Shown here piece after piece: positions 8,482 through 16,826 of a stretch of DNA of 64,000 nt; position 1 is the stretch's first letter, and each line of letters opens with the position of its first letter. Made by a program: the position numbers and the translations under genes. The notes below the pieces were generated by a model. That model saw only the letters and a program-made list of their open reading frames with translations, was not told where the DNA came from and made no database searches. This stretch comes from JAPUDS01 sp964536265. Lineage in GTDB: Bacteria; Patescibacteriota; Saccharimonadia; Saccharimonadales; Saccharimonadaceae. The stretch lies in the NCBI GenBank assembly GCA_964536265.1, contig CAZHVV010000003.1, positions 1 through 64,000 on the forward strand, read 5' to 3'.

Positions 8482-8642
8482 TTGGTATTGGTATGAGAGA
8501 CTTGAACTCACGTAGTTTTGCGAAGCAAAACGTAACGTGAGTTCATGAAGCGCCGTGCAGCGAGAAAAGCGCCGAAGGCATTTTTCGAGCAAGCAAGCGG
8601 AAATAGGGAGCGAAGGGACCGCCCGACTCTCTACCCGCACCA
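8482..8642. repeat. Cassette of rearranged tRNA T-arm/acceptor fragments
   Basis: Three pieces can be read. (1) 8482-8513, read on the minus strand, resembles a tRNA 3' third: GTGAG, T-loop TTCAAGT, CTCTC, then an acceptor-like tail ending ACCA. (2) 8535-8544 repeats ACGTGAGTTC, the 5' half of the tRNA-Gly T-arm. (3) 8625-8642 repeats its other half and CCA (gactctctacccgcacca), lacking one CT. Pieces 2 and 3, contiguous in the tRNA, are separated here by 80 bp (8545-8624). Pieces 1 and 2 form a ~20-bp hairpin (8503-8545) around GTTTTGC-gaa-GCAAAAC. This looks like an integration or tRNA-derived element scar. No gene is seen. Confidence 0.6.
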
Positions 8643-8651
8643 TACAAATAG

Positions 8652-8679
8652 TTGACACATATTCCTAAGGGAGTACTAT
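8652..8679 (+). promoter_or_regulatory. arsR promoter
   Basis: A -35 TTGACA at 8652-8657 and -10 TACTAT at 8674-8679 are 16 bp apart. An SD-like AAGGGAG lies at 8667-8673. The -10 abuts the ATG, so either a leaderless RNA begins inside the gene's first codons or an upstream promoter supplies the SD; which applies is unclear. Confidence 0.45.
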
Positions 8680-8698
8680 ATGAATATGCGTTCATATA
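8677..8698. promoter_or_regulatory. ArsR/SmtB-type operator over the arsR start codon
   Basis: Inverted repeat TATATGAA-N6-TTCATATA with perfect 8-bp arms. Its form resembles known ArsR/SmtB operators (ATATGAAC-type arms). It covers the -10 and the ATG of the arsR gene, a position suited to autorepression. Confidence 0.7.
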
Positions 8699-9012
8699 CT
8701 TGTTGCACTACCCAATACACATCTACGGATGTTGCATCGTTAGCACCAATACTAAAAACTATCGGCGAGCCCAACAGGCTGCGTATTCTTTGTATTTTAC
8801 AGAGTAGCGAGGAACATTGCGTATGTGAATTTAGCGAGCACATGAAAGACGTGTCACAGAGTCTACTCTCGCATCATCTTGCTGACCTGCGTGAGGCTGG
8901 ACTAGTTCAAAGTGAAAAGAGAGGCTTAAGGGTGTATTACCGGCTAACTCAATCGGGTGCAGACATTATAAAGACTGTATCGTCATTAACAACCAAATGG
9001 GATACGAAATGA
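8680..9012 (+). CDS. arsR: ArsR-family winged-helix metalloid-responsive repressor
   Basis: 110-residue HTH_5 protein: a repressor that leaves DNA on binding thiophilic ions. The winged helix spans ~20-100, with the recognition helix around VSQSLLSHHLADLREAGLV. The family's metal-site signature ELCVCDL appears as HCVCEF (~47-52), placing two Cys on helix alpha-3. A further Cys pair lies at residues ~8-9 (YTCC). It is first in an operon: its stop overlaps the thioredoxin start (ATGA), and the permease follows with a 1-bp overlap. A perfect palindromic operator covers its own start codon. The arsenic link rests on the ArsP-like permease. Confidence 0.9.
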   Translation: MNMRSYTCCTTQYTSTDVASLAPILKTIGEPNRLRILCILQSSEEHCVCEFSEHMKDVSQSLLSHHLADLREAGLVQSEKRGLRVYYRLTQSGADIIKTVSSLTTKWDTK

Positions 9013-9260
9013 AAGTTGAAGTAGTCGGAACAGGTTGCCCAACATGCAAACAATTGTATGCATTGACACTGAGGGCTGCTGAGCGAATTGGCGATGACGT
9101 AAAAGTAGAATATATCGCTGAAGCGGCAGGCATGAGACGGCTGATGGAGCTAGGTTTGATGCGCTCCCCTGCCTTAGTCGTTAACAACAAGGTTGCAATG
9201 GTTGGATATGAGCCAAGTATCGAGGGTATTAAAGACAAAATACTTGAGGCAGCCAAATAG
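9009..9260 (+). CDS. Small thioredoxin-like redox protein (CPTC active site)
   Basis: About 83 residues from ATG 9009, which overlaps the arsR stop as ATGA. The compact thioredoxin fold has VVGTGCPTCKQL near the N-terminus (~5-16), so the redox-active CxxC is CPTC, and a cis-Pro-like segment in SPALVVNN. It belongs to the short 'redox-active disulfide protein' (thioredoxin_3) family, which commonly accompanies DUF318/ArsP permeases. It may reduce or deliver the permease substrate. No signal peptide is present. Confidence 0.85.
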   Translation: MKVEVVGTGCPTCKQLYALTLRAAERIGDDVKVEYIAEAAGMRRLMELGLMRSPALVVNNKVAMVGYEPSIEGIKDKILEAAK

Positions 9261-10234
9261 TGGATTTGTTCGCCCCATATCAGTGGTTAGCTGATTGGCT
9301 AACGTACAGTGTCTTCCAGCTTGAGCGCAATAGCCACCTTGCAGGTGGTATAAATTTTTTTGTTTATGATGGCCTAAAAATAATCACAATGCTGCTCATC
9401 ATTAACTACGCCATGGCCATTATTCGTCACTATCTGCCATTAGAGCGAATACGAGATTTTTTGGCAAGACGCGACTGGCATGGCTTTGACTATTTTCTCG
9501 CTGCCATACTCGGCCTTATCACCCCGTTTTGTTCATGTTCATCAATACCACTTTTCGTCGGTTTCCTTGGTGTAGGTATACCGCTCGGTGTTACACTAAC
9601 GTTTCTTATAGCATCGCCATTACTCAGTGAAACAGCGATAATTCTTCTTGGTGGTGTTTTTGGTCTAAAGGTTATGTTGATGTATATTTTTTCAGGCATA
9701 GTCATTAGCATGTTAGCAGGGTTCATTTTGAGGAACGTCAACCAAAAAAAACATATCAGTTCCGATATACTTGCCTTGTCAAAAATAACACAGGTCAAGG
9801 CTGAAAAAGTTAAGGGTTTTCAACGAAATTACTTGTTGCAATGGCTGCGTGAAGCCTGGGAATTGTCTCGCACACTCATGCTCTATGTCTTGCTGGGTGT
9901 CGGAATAGGAGCCATCATACACAACCTTGTGCCTGCGGAATTCTTAACAAATACTCTCGGAAAAGATGCATGGTGGTCAGTACCGCTTGCAGCGATTGCC
10001 TCAATACCAGTTTATGCAAATGTTGTTGGTGTCGTGCCTATAGTTGAAGCATTGGTGGCAAAAGGTGTCGGTATTGGTACTGCACTCGTCGTACTAATGG
10101 CGACGATCGGCTTGTCTCTTCCTGAAGCCCTCATACTCAAAAAGGTGATGAGTATGAAGTTGTTAGTTGCTTTCTTCGGTTTGGTTGCTCTGGGTATTAT
10201 CGCTATAGGATATACTATTAACTTCCTATTCTGA
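9260..10234 (+). CDS. arsP: ArsP/DUF318-type permease
   Basis: 324-residue integral membrane protein with about eight hydrophobic segments. It carries the family signature TPFCSCSSIPLFVGFLG (~90-106) with two Cys close to a membrane helix, followed by GIPLGVTLTFLIASP. A second inverted half has ASIPVYANVVGVVP. Characterised ArsP proteins export trivalent organoarsenicals such as methylarsenite; other DUF318 members have unknown substrates. The start is GTG 9260, sharing one base with the preceding stop (TAGTG). The arsR-thioredoxin-permease order supports a metalloid-efflux unit. The substrate is inferred from family and context. Confidence 0.85.
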   Translation: MDLFAPYQWLADWLTYSVFQLERNSHLAGGINFFVYDGLKIITMLLIINYAMAIIRHYLPLERIRDFLARRDWHGFDYFLAAILGLITPFCSCSSIPLFVGFLGVGIPLGVTLTFLIASPLLSETAIILLGGVFGLKVMLMYIFSGIVISMLAGFILRNVNQKKHISSDILALSKITQVKAEKVKGFQRNYLLQWLREAWELSRTLMLYVLLGVGIGAIIHNLVPAEFLTNTLGKDAWWSVPLAAIASIPVYANVVGVVPIVEALVAKGVGIGTALVVLMATIGLSLPEALILKKVMSMKLLVAFFGLVALGIIAIGYTINFLF

Positions 10235-10291
10235 TAGATTATTTACACTAAAAAGCTCGGGGTTAGTTCACTAAAAGAACACTACACTAGT

Positions 10292-12670
10292 CTACTTCTT
10301 CATCTCCACCGGAATATCATCTACCGTCAGAATCACTGTCTGACCGGGTTGAATATCACCCGACAACATACGTTTCGCAAGTGTGTTCTCGACAACTCGC
10401 TGCACCATGCGACGCATTGGTCGGGCGCCAAGTCGAGGGTCATTTCCGTTATCTATCAACCACTGTTTCAGCTCTTGATTAACGTGAACACTTACCTTTT
10501 GTGACTCGAGTGTTTTGTTCGTACCGGCCAAAATTAAGTCAATTACTTGCATGAGGTCTTCGGGTTTTAGCGGACGGAACAATACGATTTCATCAAAACG
10601 GTTCAAAAACTCGGGTCGGAACTGTTTCGAACTAATCAGCTCGTTGACGAGCGAGTCTTCAAATTGTTCAAGCTCTTCCCCAGCCTCAATATGGTGGCGA
10701 ATATGGTCAGCGCCTGCGTTACTTGTCGCAATGATGATTGCGTCACGGAAACTCACTTCGCGGCCCTTAATGTCCCTGAGTATGCCCTCGTCTAGTACCT
10801 GTAGGAGCGTCGCGAGCACACTATCGTGCGCCTTCTCTAACTCATCAAGCAGGATAACGGAAAACGGCTGCTTCATCACCTGCGCACTGAGGCTATGTGG
10901 GTCATCTGCGCCATCGGCAATCAAACGTCGAACATCGTCGGCACTCACGAATTCGTTCATATCTAACCGCAGAAGACGGTCTTCGCCACCGAAATACACC
11001 GCCGCCAATGACTTCGCGAGTTCCGTTTTACCAACGCCTGTGGGGCCAAGGAATAGGAAGGTGCCTATAGGCCGTTTCTCGTTACGTACGCCTGCCCGTG
11101 CACGACGCAACGCATCGCTCACGACAGTTACTGCTCGTGTTTGATTAATCATACGCTCATGAATCAACGCCTCAAGGTTGAGAAGACGGTCCTTTTCCTC
11201 ACCGCTGACGTTTGCCCCAACTTTCACCCCTTGAGTTTGCTCAATCGCCTTCTGTACCGAAGCAGCTGTCACCAACCCATTATCGGCAAATTGGCTTGCC
11301 GAGTTCAGTAGTTGCAAGGCTTTACCCGGTTGCGCCAGGTCATACAGGTACCGTTCACTGAGGCGGTACGACTCACGCAACGCCTGATACATGTAGGTCA
11401 CCTTCTTCTGGAACTCAGTGATGATGAGTTGGTCTTGCAATACCCGCATTGTTTCGTCACTCGAAGCCGGTGCAATAGAAAAGCGGTTGAGTGACTGGGC
11501 AAGTGCTGGGTTGCGCTGTGAAATCTTCAGGAAACGTTGGTCATCCATAGTTAAAATGATGCGAAGTACGCCGCCGTCGAGTACTGGTTGTAAAAGATTA
11601 CTCACATCAACCGACCCAACCCCCTCTTCAAAGAAAAGCTGTGCATCATCGAAGCAAAGGATGATGTTTTTCGCATGATAGGCTTCAACAAGCAGCGCAT
11701 TGATGAGTTCTTCAAGTTCACCGCGCCCAGAGGCTGCTGCAATCAGTGATGATGCGTCAAGGCTAATCACCTGGCGAAACTTCAGCGATGCTGGTACAGA
11801 CGAATCCGACGCAAGAAGTGACTCTGCAAACGCGCGGACGATTGTTGTTTTGCCACTGCCTGTCGGTCCAACAAGGGCGATATTTTGCTTACCACCGTTT
11901 GAAAAGGTCTGTGTCATAAAAGCCAACGCTTCGTCATGTGCTTCTATTGAAACACCAAGATGCCCATTCATAGCAATCTGTTCACTGATATTAACGCCGA
12001 AACGAGACAACGTTGGCGAATACCCAAAACTCCAGTCACGTCCTACGCCACCAGTTAAACGAGGTGTACGATGATACGTAATCAGCGTTTCAAGATGGTC
12101 GTACCATGCGACAACAGTATCAACATCGTGTTGATCAATCTGCAGGTGAGGCAAAAGTGCCGTCAGTTGTGGTGATGTGTGCACGATACCTGCAAACAAG
12201 ACTGACGCCTTGATTGTTCCGCTCGTCCGAATTGATAATGCATAGTTCCATGCCTCTGCAAGTTGATCGTCTGTCAGTAAGTCTTTTGCAAGTCCTGGCG
12301 ATACACCGCTACGAACCATCATAAACTGCACACTACGACACATAGCAAGTTTGTCGAGCACAAGGTTTGCTGATAGTTTCGCCGGCAATAGTGCAAGTAA
12401 CTCAACATCTAGGCGGTCGTGCATAGCTTCCCCTTTGGCGGCTGGCAGATATGCAAGATATCGCGTTTGCCACATAAGTGGTAATAGTGGCCAGACGGCC
12501 AAAGTCATAACCACCCAACCGATAGAACTATGGGATATGATTAACCATGCACCACCGACTATAAGTAGTGCTGAGAGTACGATTAGTACATAGCGAAATG
12601 GACCCGCAAGCACTCGGTTAGTACGCGCGAGTTGTGTACGATGGTTCATGAAATCATAGGTCAGATTCAT
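10292..12670 (-). CDS. Membrane-anchored ClpA/B/C-type AAA+ ATPase
   Basis: A start at ATG 12670 (overlapping the upstream stop as ATGA) gives 792 residues. Instead of a Clp_N substrate domain, the N-terminus has two hydrophobic helices (~22-46, ~50-66) that would tether it to the membrane. AAA-1 has Walker A GPTGSGKT (~268-275), but its Walker B ends CFDDAQ (~339-344) rather than the usual DE, so hydrolysis in this ring may be altered. AAA-2 is canonical: GPTGVGKT (~542-549), ILLDELEKAHDSV (~606-618), and a ClpB_D2-small C-terminal domain. I see no IGF/LGF-type ClpP-docking loop. It is probably a disaggregase or unfoldase at the membrane, co-translated with the small membrane protein upstream. 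Confidence 0.88.
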   Translation of the reverse strand: MNLTYDFMNHRTQLARTNRVLAGPFRYVLIVLSALLIVGGAWLIISHSSIGWVVMTLAVWPLLPLMWQTRYLAYLPAAKGEAMHDRLDVELLALLPAKLSANLVLDKLAMCRSVQFMMVRSGVSPGLAKDLLTDDQLAEAWNYALSIRTSGTIKASVLFAGIVHTSPQLTALLPHLQIDQHDVDTVVAWYDHLETLITYHRTPRLTGGVGRDWSFGYSPTLSRFGVNISEQIAMNGHLGVSIEAHDEALAFMTQTFSNGGKQNIALVGPTGSGKTTIVRAFAESLLASDSSVPASLKFRQVISLDASSLIAAASGRGELEELINALLVEAYHAKNIILCFDDAQLFFEEGVGSVDVSNLLQPVLDGGVLRIILTMDDQRFLKISQRNPALAQSLNRFSIAPASSDETMRVLQDQLIITEFQKKVTYMYQALRESYRLSERYLYDLAQPGKALQLLNSASQFADNGLVTAASVQKAIEQTQGVKVGANVSGEEKDRLLNLEALIHERMINQTRAVTVVSDALRRARAGVRNEKRPIGTFLFLGPTGVGKTELAKSLAAVYFGGEDRLLRLDMNEFVSADDVRRLIADGADDPHSLSAQVMKQPFSVILLDELEKAHDSVLATLLQVLDEGILRDIKGREVSFRDAIIIATSNAGADHIRHHIEAGEELEQFEDSLVNELISSKQFRPEFLNRFDEIVLFRPLKPEDLMQVIDLILAGTNKTLESQKVSVHVNQELKQWLIDNGNDPRLGARPMRRMVQRVVENTLAKRMLSGDIQPGQTVILTVDDIPVEMKK

Positions 12671-13038
12671 ACTGCTACCACCTGAGCCAGCAGGATACCA
12701 ATCAACGGAAATAATGGTAACAACGGCCATATCAATAGCCAACAACAACCACCCAAGGCTACCACTAGCCACCAAAGACTACCGACAAATATCATAACAA
12801 GTCGTATCATCGCACCGATAGCCCGAGAGATGAGACGATTTCCCCACGCCCGAACCTGGATATCAAGGCCACCACGTACGCCCCCAGCATCAATTTCGCG
12901 GAATGGTTGAAAGCGTGTTCGAAAGAGTAAAGCGCTCGAGAAATAATCGCCAATACGCCCGAGTTTGAGTCTCATTCTGTCGAGTTGACTACCCCACCCG
13001 GCGCCGTACCACCATCCAAGAAGCGCCATAAATTGCAT
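12667..13038 (-). CDS. Small membrane protein co-translated with the Clp ATPase
   Basis: I choose ATG 13038 because a TACAAT box ends 6 nt before it, the leaderless arrangement seen across the window; this gives ~123 residues. The N-terminus has a short aromatic segment (LLGWWYGAGWG), then a basic amphipathic middle. The C-terminus has one long or two tightly packed hydrophobic segments (~77-123), rich in Trp and Leu, ending VAV. The stop overlaps the Clp start by ATGA, so translation is coupled. No domain is recognised. It may be a membrane partner or adaptor of the tethered Clp ATPase; that is inference from coupling alone. Confidence 0.7.
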   Translation of the reverse strand: MQFMALLGWWYGAGWGSQLDRMRLKLGRIGDYFSSALLFRTRFQPFREIDAGGVRGGLDIQVRAWGNRLISRAIGAMIRLVMIFVGSLWWLVVALGGCCWLLIWPLLPLFPLIGILLAQVVAV

Positions 13039-13044
13039 ATGTTT

Positions 13045-13050
13045 ATTGTA
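13045..13050 (-). promoter_or_regulatory. -10 box TACAAT, leaderless promoter
   Basis: Ends 6 nt upstream of ATG 13038. It lies back to back with the murT promoter, about 30 bp away on the other strand. Confidence 0.55.
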
Positions 13051-13078
13051 CCATTTGTCCCCCATGTACCGAAACGCG

Positions 13079-13084
13079 TATACT
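13079..13084 (+). promoter_or_regulatory. -10 box TATACT of murT-gatD
   Basis: TATACT ends 12 nt before ATG 13097 (15 nt before the adjacent ATG 13100), giving an mRNA leader of only a few bases and no SD. Confidence 0.5.
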
Positions 13085-13096
13085 AGGTAACACGAT

Positions 13097-14386
13097 ATGA
13101 TGAAAAAGCAGTCCATTCGACTCGGCAAATTAGTAAAAAGAGCTATGCAGCTACGTGGTGGCGGTTCCGCACTTCCTGGCCTCGTTGTCGAGAAAATCAA
13201 CCCTCATTTCTTACGTGATGCCCTTTCCACACTGCCTCAAGGTGTCGTGGTAATTACTGGCACAAATGGCAAAACCACGACGACAAAAATCGTTACTCAA
13301 CTACTGCGTGCTGAGGGGCTCAAGGTCTTTTCTAACCCTTCTGGTAGCAATTTTACCCGTGGTATCGTCGCAAGCCTTTTGTCACATGTTGATAATAATG
13401 GCCACCTTGACGCTGATATTGCGGTCGTTGAACTCGACGAAGCACACGCCGTACCATTCGTCCGCGACGTTGCACCACGATACAGCCTGATTCTCAATGT
13501 CTTCCGTGATCAGCTTGACCGATTTGGTGAGATTGACCATACCGCCAAGCTATTACATGACGTAGTTAAAAGAACAACAGATGGAATTGTACTGAATCGT
13601 GACGACGAACTCGTTCGAAAACTCGCAATCGACGTGCCGCGTGCAACTGCCTTGCACTATTTTGGTGTCAGCGAAAAATTACATGCACTCTTCCCTAGCG
13701 ATGCCACTATGCGCACGTCGGGGCATGATACAAAAACCTCCAGTCTACCCACTGTCGCGTCCGGCGACGTACTACTCGATGACCTTGACGACCACACCGC
13801 AACATTCAGTTTTGGTACTAAGCAGCAAGACCCTGTTGAGCTGAAACTTGATGGCGTCTATAACATACAAAATGCTGCCGCAGCGCTTGCACTTGTACGA
13901 ATGATTCTCGGCGAGAAGGCAGACACGCCACATTTACTCGATGAACTACGTCGTGTACAACCTGCGTTTGGCCGAGGTGAAGCAATCTTAATCAACGGAC
14001 AGCCACTTGAAATCGTCCTTGTGAAAAACCCAAGTGGTTTTCGACTCAGTCTCACTTCATATAAAACGCGGCCAGTAGCGACGATGATTGCTATAAACGA
14101 CCTATACGCAGATGGCCGCGACATGAGCTGGCTGTGGGATGTTGATTTCTCGCAATTCGACACTGATGGCGTACCATTTGTCAGTGGTATTCGCGCCTAT
14201 GATATGGCTCTGCGGCTTCAGTATGACAACATTGAAGTTGGACGAATCATCCCTGATGTCAGTACTGCAATCAATGCATTCGTGAGCGAAGTACCTGGTC
14301 CGAAACGAATATTTTGTACATACACCGCAATGCTAGCTATCCGCCGCGAACTTGCCAAGACCAATGAACTAGAGGCAATAGAATGA
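13097..14386 (+). CDS. murT: Lipid II isoglutaminyl synthase, Mur-ligase subunit MurT
   Basis: 429 residues. With GatD it amidates the alpha-carboxyl of D-Glu in lipid II to D-isoglutamine. The Mur ligase core has the ATP loop GTNGKTTT (~55-62), the ELDEAH segment and LNVFRDQLDRFGEIDHTAKLL. The C-terminal DUF1727 domain contains INDLYADGRDMSWLWDVDF, which carries the Asp proposed to complete the GatD triad. The four-Cys ribbon of many Firmicute MurT proteins is absent: the insert around residues ~190-240 has no Cys. gatD follows with an ATGA overlap, so the complex is co-translated. Confidence 0.94.
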   Translation: MMKKQSIRLGKLVKRAMQLRGGGSALPGLVVEKINPHFLRDALSTLPQGVVVITGTNGKTTTTKIVTQLLRAEGLKVFSNPSGSNFTRGIVASLLSHVDNNGHLDADIAVVELDEAHAVPFVRDVAPRYSLILNVFRDQLDRFGEIDHTAKLLHDVVKRTTDGIVLNRDDELVRKLAIDVPRATALHYFGVSEKLHALFPSDATMRTSGHDTKTSSLPTVASGDVLLDDLDDHTATFSFGTKQQDPVELKLDGVYNIQNAAAALALVRMILGEKADTPHLLDELRRVQPAFGRGEAILINGQPLEIVLVKNPSGFRLSLTSYKTRPVATMIAINDLYADGRDMSWLWDVDFSQFDTDGVPFVSGIRAYDMALRLQYDNIEVGRIIPDVSTAINAFVSEVPGPKRIFCTYTAMLAIRRELAKTNELEAIE

Positions 14387-15111
14387 AAGAGACTAAGGCA
14401 CAGCCTATTACAATTTTGCACCTCTACCCAAATGAGATGAACATTTATGGTGATTGGGGGAATGTCCTTACTATCATGCGACGTCTCGAATGGCACGGTT
14501 ACGCACCAACTGTCATAGAACATCATCCGGGAAAACCATTCCCAAAGGACGTTGATATCGTTGTCGGTGGTGGGGGGCAAGATTCCGGGCAAGTCGTCGT
14601 GCAAAGCGACCTTATAGCCATCAGTGATGAACTGCACAAACTTGCAGATGACAACGTACCCATGCTCGTTATTTGTGGTCTCTACCAGTTGTTTGGACGC
14701 TTTTTTAAGACAGCTGATGGTCAACATCTCGACGGTATCAGCATATTTAGCGCCGAAACACACGGCGGGCCAACTCGGCTTATTGGTAATACTATTGTCA
14801 CTTCGCCATTTGGTGAACTTATAGGGTATGAAAATCATTCCGGGCTCACACTGCTCGACGCCGACCAGCCAGCACTTGGTCGGGTAACAAAGGGGAAAGG
14901 TAATAACGGAGAAGACACCACTGAAGGTGCGATCTTTAAATGTGTGTTCGGAAGCTATCTTCACGGCTCACTCCTCCCTAAAAACCCCGTATTCGCCGAT
15001 GCACTCGTTGAAGCAGCCGCCCTACACCGTTACGGAAGCTTCGAACCGCATATCATCGATGACACATTTGCCGAATATGCACGCGAAATAGCCAAACGGC
15101 GTCCTCGCTAG
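14383..15111 (+). CDS. gatD: Lipid II isoglutaminyl synthase, glutaminase subunit GatD
   Basis: 242-residue class-I glutamine amidotransferase that supplies ammonia to MurT. The nucleophile Cys ~98 lies in LVICGLYQLFG and the catalytic His ~194 in GSYLHGSLLPKNP. As in known GatD, the third acid is not in this chain and is thought to come from MurT. The upstream NIYGDWGNVLTI and VVGGGGQDSGQ segments are family-typical. It overlaps murT by 4 bp. The pair implies amidated peptidoglycan stems. Confidence 0.94.
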   Translation: MKETKAQPITILHLYPNEMNIYGDWGNVLTIMRRLEWHGYAPTVIEHHPGKPFPKDVDIVVGGGGQDSGQVVVQSDLIAISDELHKLADDNVPMLVICGLYQLFGRFFKTADGQHLDGISIFSAETHGGPTRLIGNTIVTSPFGELIGYENHSGLTLLDADQPALGRVTKGKGNNGEDTTEGAIFKCVFGSYLHGSLLPKNPVFADALVEAAALHRYGSFEPHIIDDTFAEYAREIAKRRPR

Positions 15112-15136
15112 TTCAGCAAATCATCAGCAATATTGG

Positions 15137-15142
15137 TATACT
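15137..15142 (+). promoter_or_regulatory. -10 box TATACT, leaderless promoter
   Basis: Ends 7 nt before ATG 15150; no SD is present. Confidence 0.55.
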
Positions 15143-15149
15143 GGATACT

Positions 15150-16268
15150 ATGTCAAAAATCGCCCGGCCGTCACGGCGCATAATTGAATTGGACTTGCTA
15201 CGGGGGTTCTTTATCATTGTCATTATTCTTGACCACCTGCAATTCTGGCCAAGCCCCTGGCAATACGTCACTGGACAAGGCAAGTTATGGGCATCTGCCG
15301 CCGAAGGGTTTTTTATCATTTCTGGGCTCCTCATTGGCTATCTACGCGCATACAAGGGCGCCCACGAACCTCTGAAGGCAATGAGCAAAAAGCTTGTCAG
15401 CCGCGCCGCCATGTTATGGGCCTGGGCAGTCGGCATAACCTTTATGCTCGTTTCGCTTACAATCTTCCTTCCTGGTGACGGGTCAATGCTGCCAAAACTC
15501 CCAGAGGCATCCCAAGTAAGCTCACTCGGTACATACATATGGAATGTAGTCACGCTCACATACGCGAGTGACTGGATATATTTCTTGCGCCTGTACGCCA
15601 TCATGCTCGCAATCACTCCGGTCTTCTTGTGGTTGCTGCGAAAAAAACATGCTCTCACTGCCCTCGCTTTATCACTCGGCACATATCTCATAAGTCTCGC
15701 TTTTGGTGTCAACGAAGGCGCAATGCAGTGGCAGATTCTCTTCTTTGGCGCAGCCTTCATTGGCTGGAAACTAGAAGATATTCTGGCGTGGTTACGAGCG
15801 CGACCAATCCTTAGGCGTAACATTCTATATAGCATGACCGTTATCACACTCGGAACGATGATACTCAGCTACTTTATGGTGCATGGGTGGTCATATGTCG
15901 AATCACCGGCGACAAGTATTAGTCGTGAGGCCTATATTTCGATACGCGCCAACGTTGATCCACTCTTTTCAAATAATCCCATGGTACTTCCACGCATCGT
16001 TCTCAGCTTTGTATGGTTTGGCGGTTTATTATCACTGTTTCACCTTTCTCGGCGATTTATCGAGCAACGACTCGGCTGGCTACTCTTGCCCTTCGGCCAA
16101 GCATCACTTACCGCCTATTGTTTACAGGCAATCGTGCTCAGTTTTGTCGTCACTCTTGTCCCAGTGAGTACTGATTTTTGGATCAATGGGCTTGTTGGAG
16201 GTATAGCAATCATGCTGATGTGGGTACTTATGAAAGTACCAATCATACAAAAGATTCTACCGCGCTAA
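15150..16268 (+). CDS. OpgC/acyltransferase-3-like membrane protein
   Basis: 372 residues with about ten hydrophobic helices. The first segment, ELDLLRGFFIIVIILDHL, matches the start of OpgC-family proteins and related membrane acyltransferases, in which the Asp/Arg of LxRG and a His in the first helix are conserved. OpgC proteins succinylate glucans; here the acceptor is unknown and could be a wall or surface glycan. The family is assigned from the N-terminal signature and topology. Its 3' end overlaps the convergent peroxiredoxin gene by 12 bp. Confidence 0.72.
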   Translation: MSKIARPSRRIIELDLLRGFFIIVIILDHLQFWPSPWQYVTGQGKLWASAAEGFFIISGLLIGYLRAYKGAHEPLKAMSKKLVSRAAMLWAWAVGITFMLVSLTIFLPGDGSMLPKLPEASQVSSLGTYIWNVVTLTYASDWIYFLRLYAIMLAITPVFLWLLRKKHALTALALSLGTYLISLAFGVNEGAMQWQILFFGAAFIGWKLEDILAWLRARPILRRNILYSMTVITLGTMILSYFMVHGWSYVESPATSISREAYISIRANVDPLFSNNPMVLPRIVLSFVWFGGLLSLFHLSRRFIEQRLGWLLLPFGQASLTAYCLQAIVLSFVVTLVPVSTDFWINGLVGGIAIMLMWVLMKVPIIQKILPR

Positions 16269-16712
16269 CTTCTTCAGGTCATCAAGTACTGTCGTGCCAT
16301 GCCCAAACGGATTCACCCGAGCATAGACTTTTCGAACAATACCCTCTGGGTCAATGAGAAATGTCATCCGTTTTGGCGTTTCTCCTAGCATCGTTCGACG
16401 CCACGCACCATACCTCTGATGCACTTCGGCCCGAGGGTCAGACAAGAGAATGAAGTTCAATGAGAATTTCGCCTTGAATGCTTCGTGTTCGGCTGGAGTG
16501 TTCTGCGATATACCGACGACATGTGCACCCGCCTTGACAAGTTCGTCGCGCATATCGCGAAAACTACAGGCCTCAGCCGTGCAGCCTGGTGTGGCATCCT
16601 GCGGATAAAAATACAGTACGAGCCACGACCCATGAAAATCTTTGAGAGAAACTCGGACATCATCGGAGCTGATAAGCGAAAAATCGGGTGCTGGGTACGG
16701 AACTTTTTTCAT
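16257..16712 (-). CDS. bcp: Peroxiredoxin of the Bcp/PrxQ type
   Basis: 151-residue thiol peroxidase that reduces H2O2 and organic peroxides using thioredoxin or similar donors. The peroxidatic site is YPQDATPGCTAEACSFRD. The first Cys is peroxidatic, and the second, five residues later, is the typical PrxQ resolving Cys. A conserved GVVGIS-like strand appears as HVVGISQN. The C-terminal RKVYARVNPFGH region is family-typical. The mRNA appears leaderless. Confidence 0.94.
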   Translation of the reverse strand: MKKVPYPAPDFSLISSDDVRVSLKDFHGSWLVLYFYPQDATPGCTAEACSFRDMRDELVKAGAHVVGISQNTPAEHEAFKAKFSLNFILLSDPRAEVHQRYGAWRRTMLGETPKRMTFLIDPEGIVRKVYARVNPFGHGTTVLDDLKKLAR

Positions 16713-16719
16713 ACTCTCA

Positions 16720-16725
16720 ATTATA
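16720..16725 (-). promoter_or_regulatory. -10 box TATAAT, leaderless promoter of bcp
   Basis: Ends exactly 7 nt before ATG 16712. Confidence 0.6.
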
Positions 16726-16801
16726 CGCTGAAAGAGTTATACAAATACTATATACACATTTCGCTACGTCAACATTTCTGTATAGTTATCTCAAACAAAA
16801 A

Positions 16802-16819
16802 CAGCTGAATTATCAGCTG
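16802..16819 (-). terminator. Terminator after tRNA-Pro (TGG)
   Basis: On the minus strand the stem CAGCTGA/TCAGCTG with a 4-nt loop is followed by TTTTTG. It starts 7 nt beyond the tRNA end. Confidence 0.7.
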
Positions 16820-16826
16820 CTTATGA

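Noticed and set aside
8503..8545. Integron attC site
   Set aside because: A hairpin of suitable size exists, but there are no GTTRRRY core sites or cassette array. The arms are explained as tRNA T-arm fragments.
8464..8658. Minus-strand 64-codon reading frame
   Set aside because: It lies in the tRNA-derived cassette, has no promoter or SD, and its protein resembles nothing sensible.
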